Below are positions 5,925 through 7,615 of a stretch of DNA of 7,615 bases, piece by piece. Below the pieces are notes generated by a model. The model was not told the origin of the DNA, did no database searches, and was given only the letters and a program-made list of their open reading frames with translations. The position numbers and the translations under genes were made by a program. Origin of the DNA: a bacterium (lineage in GTDB: Bacteria > Patescibacteriota > Minisyncoccia > Minisyncoccales > GWA2-38-27); the NCBI GenBank assembly GCA_029553225.1, contig JAKPCP010000044.1:1-7615 (forward strand), in the 5' to 3' direction. How positions within the stretch are numbered: position 1 is the first letter of the stretch; the number at the start of each line of letters is the position of its first letter.

Positions 5925-7615
5925 ATGGCTTTGTCTATTTTTAAAAAATTTAAAAAAGAAGAGAAAATTCCTGAGATAGTTCAAGAAGAACAATTTCAAG
6001 TTTTAGATTTAATTTCTCCTTCTTTTATTGAAGTAAAACAAAATTATGTAAAATTAGGAGAACGTTTAGCAAGAACTTATTTTGTTTTTTCTTATCCCCG
6101 ATATTTAACGACTGGCTGGCTTTCTCCGATAATAAATTTTAATGTCCCATTAGATATTTCTTTGCATATTCATCCGGTTTCAAGCGAGGATACTTTGAAA
6201 AAATTAAGAAAAAGAGTAACAGAGATTCAGGCAGAAATTATGGAAAAAGAAGAAAAAGGAATAGTTCGAGATCCGGTAATTGAAGTGGCATATCGTGATT
6301 TAGAAACTTTACGAGATAGATTGCAAACAGCGCAAGAAAGAATGTTTCGTTTTTCATTGTATATCACTATTTATGGAGATTCGGAAACAGAATTAAGAGA
6401 TATAGAAACAGATTTAAGATCAGTATTAGAATCAAGATTAATTTATATAAAACCAGCGCTTTATCAGCAAAAAGAAGGATTTATCTCAACCTCTCCTTAC
6501 GGAGTTGATTCTTTACTTAGCGCTATTTTAATGAATACAGATCCAATATCTAGCGCTTTTCCGTTTATTTCTTTCGATTTAAGCGCAAATGATGGTATTT
6601 TATATGGAATTAACAAACATAATAGTTCTTTGGTTCTCTTTGATAGATTTTCCTTGCCAAATGCCAATGAGGTTGTTTTTGCGGTAAGCGGAGCAGGGAA
6701 AAGTTATGCTGTAAAATTAGAGATTTTAAGATATTTAATGCTGGGCACTGAAGTTATAGTTATTGATCCTGAAAACGAATACAAATTTTTGTGCGAAGCA
6801 GTTGATGGTTCATTTTTTAATATTTCTTTATCTTCTAATGACCATATAAATCCTTTTGATTTGCCAAAGCCGAGAGAAGATGAAAATGCTGGTGATGTTT
6901 TAAGGAATAATATTGTTAATTTGGTTGGTTTAGTTAGAGTAATGTTAGGAGGATTAACCCCTGAAGAAGATGCAATTATTGATTATGCTTTAACTCAAAC
7001 TTATGCGGCAAAAGATATTACTTCAACAAGCGATCCGGAATTATGGGGAAAAGAAGATGGGCTTCCTTTTCCTTTGATGAGCGATTTTGAAGAAATTTTA
7101 TCAACAATAGAAGGAGCAGAATCTTTAGTTGTGCGAATTCAGCGATTTACAACAGGGGTTTATTCTCATTTTTTTAATCAGCCGTCTAATATAGATATAA
7201 ATAAAAGAATGGTTGTTTTTGGAATAAAAAATATGGAAGATGAGTTAAGGCCAATGGCTTTATTTATGGTTTTGCGACATATTTGGAAAATAATTACATC
7301 AGATATTAAAAAAAGAATTTTAGTAATTGATGAGGCGTGGTGGTTAATGAATAATGCTGACGGAGCGTCTTTTCTTTTTGGCACAGTAAAAAGAGCAAGA
7401 AAATATTGGTTAGGAGTGACAACAATAACCCAAGATGTTAATGATTTTATGAGATCTGAATATGGACAGCCAATTATTACTAATTCTTCACTTGTCTTGC
7501 TTTTAAAACAAAGTCCAGCAACAATTGAAATTGTTAAAAAAACTTTTAATTTAACTGATGAAGAAAAAATATTGCTTTTAGAAACTCCAGTAGGCGAGGG
7601 GATATTTTTTGCCGG
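5925..7615 (+). CDS. virB4: VirB4/TraC-type secretion ATPase, 3' partial
   Basis: This is the hexameric AAA+/RecA-like ATPase that powers type IV secretion, on the cytoplasmic side of the inner membrane. The frame is open for 563 codons to the window end with no stop. Residues 1-20 are a charged Lys/Glu-rich lead. Residues 26-240 match the later part of the VirB4 N-terminal domain (FSYPRYLTTGWLSPIINF at 55-72, ISLHIHP at 78-84, a helical hairpin at 88-140). The ATPase core starts with NANEVVFAVSGAGKS (246-260), where K259 and S260 are the Walker A lysine and serine. Further motifs are VIVIDPENEY (277-286), Walker B ILVIDEAWW (465-473, D469 and E470) and TTITQDVNDF (499-508). The first Walker A glycine is alanine (A253). 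Relatives are usually somewhat over 600 residues, so some tens of C-terminal residues are missing. It starts 7 bp after the TraC-like gene, which appears to supply the first N-terminal domain absent here. Confidence 0.94.
   Translation, partial: MALSIFKKFKKEEKIPEIVQEEQFQVLDLISPSFIEVKQNYVKLGERLARTYFVFSYPRYLTTGWLSPIINFNVPLDISLHIHPVSSEDTLKKLRKRVTEIQAEIMEKEEKGIVRDPVIEVAYRDLETLRDRLQTAQERMFRFSLYITIYGDSETELRDIETDLRSVLESRLIYIKPALYQQKEGFISTSPYGVDSLLSAILMNTDPISSAFPFISFDLSANDGILYGINKHNSSLVLFDRFSLPNANEVVFAVSGAGKSYAVKLEILRYLMLGTEVIVIDPENEYKFLCEAVDGSFFNISLSSNDHINPFDLPKPREDENAGDVLRNNIVNLVGLVRVMLGGLTPEEDAIIDYALTQTYAAKDITSTSDPELWGKEDGLPFPLMSDFEEILSTIEGAESLVVRIQRFTTGVYSHFFNQPSNIDINKRMVVFGIKNMEDELRPMALFMVLRHIWKIITSDIKKRILVIDEAWWLMNNADGASFLFGTVKRARKYWLGVTTITQDVNDFMRSEYGQPIITNSSLVLLLKQSPATIEIVKKTFNLTDEEKILLLETPVGEGIFFA

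Noticed and set aside
7178..7384. Minus-strand open frame of 68 codons within virB4
   Set aside because: It covers the Walker B region of VirB4 on the other strand, so it is a shadow.
1..7615. CRISPR array, tRNA, rRNA, riboswitch or insertion sequence
   Set aside because: No spaced repeats, cloverleaf-like G/C stems, terminal inverted repeats or transposase motifs; nearly all DNA is accounted for by genes.

Overview
The window looks like chromosomal DNA from a low-GC bacterium, most likely a Patescibacteria/CPR lineage (Parcubacteria-like). This is inferred from several things: very A/T-rich DNA (about 30% GC by eye, not counted), compact spacing, starts with no Shine-Dalgarno sequence, and a PrgI / TraC-like / VirB4 run of the kind common in that group. 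The genetic code reads as standard bacterial. All seven visible stop codons are TAA, and no real gene contains an in-frame TGA.

Layout: (a) 1-1138, plus strand: the end of yebC followed by ruvC, a widely conserved pair for translation support and Holliday junction resolution. (b) 1125-2321, minus strand: tyrS (tyrosyl-tRNA synthetase), which overlaps the ruvC end tail-to-tail by 14 bp. (c) 2361-4307, plus strand: a class A (PBP1A-type) penicillin-binding protein. It diverges from tyrS across only 39 bp, where candidate promoters for both genes appear to share one -10 region. (d) 4369-7615, plus strand: a tightly packed set starting with an unrecognised 154-residue soluble protein. It continues with the PrgI-family membrane protein, a free-standing TraC-like (VirB4 N-terminal-type) protein, and a VirB4/TraC-type ATPase that runs off the window end.

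The last block is the accessory-like part: the energising and inner-membrane core of a type IV secretion/conjugation-like machine. It sits directly beside housekeeping genes, with no integrase, relaxase, transposase or tRNA in view. It therefore looks like a resident chromosomal apparatus (DNA transfer, uptake, or a surface appendage) rather than a freshly inserted element, although only part of it is visible. No gene-free stretch reaches 300 bases; the longest gap is 61 bp. I see no tRNA, rRNA, CRISPR array, insertion sequence or clear hairpin terminator. The strongest leads for something undescribed are the 154-residue leading gene, the split VirB4 N-terminal domain, and the uniform A/T-only start context.
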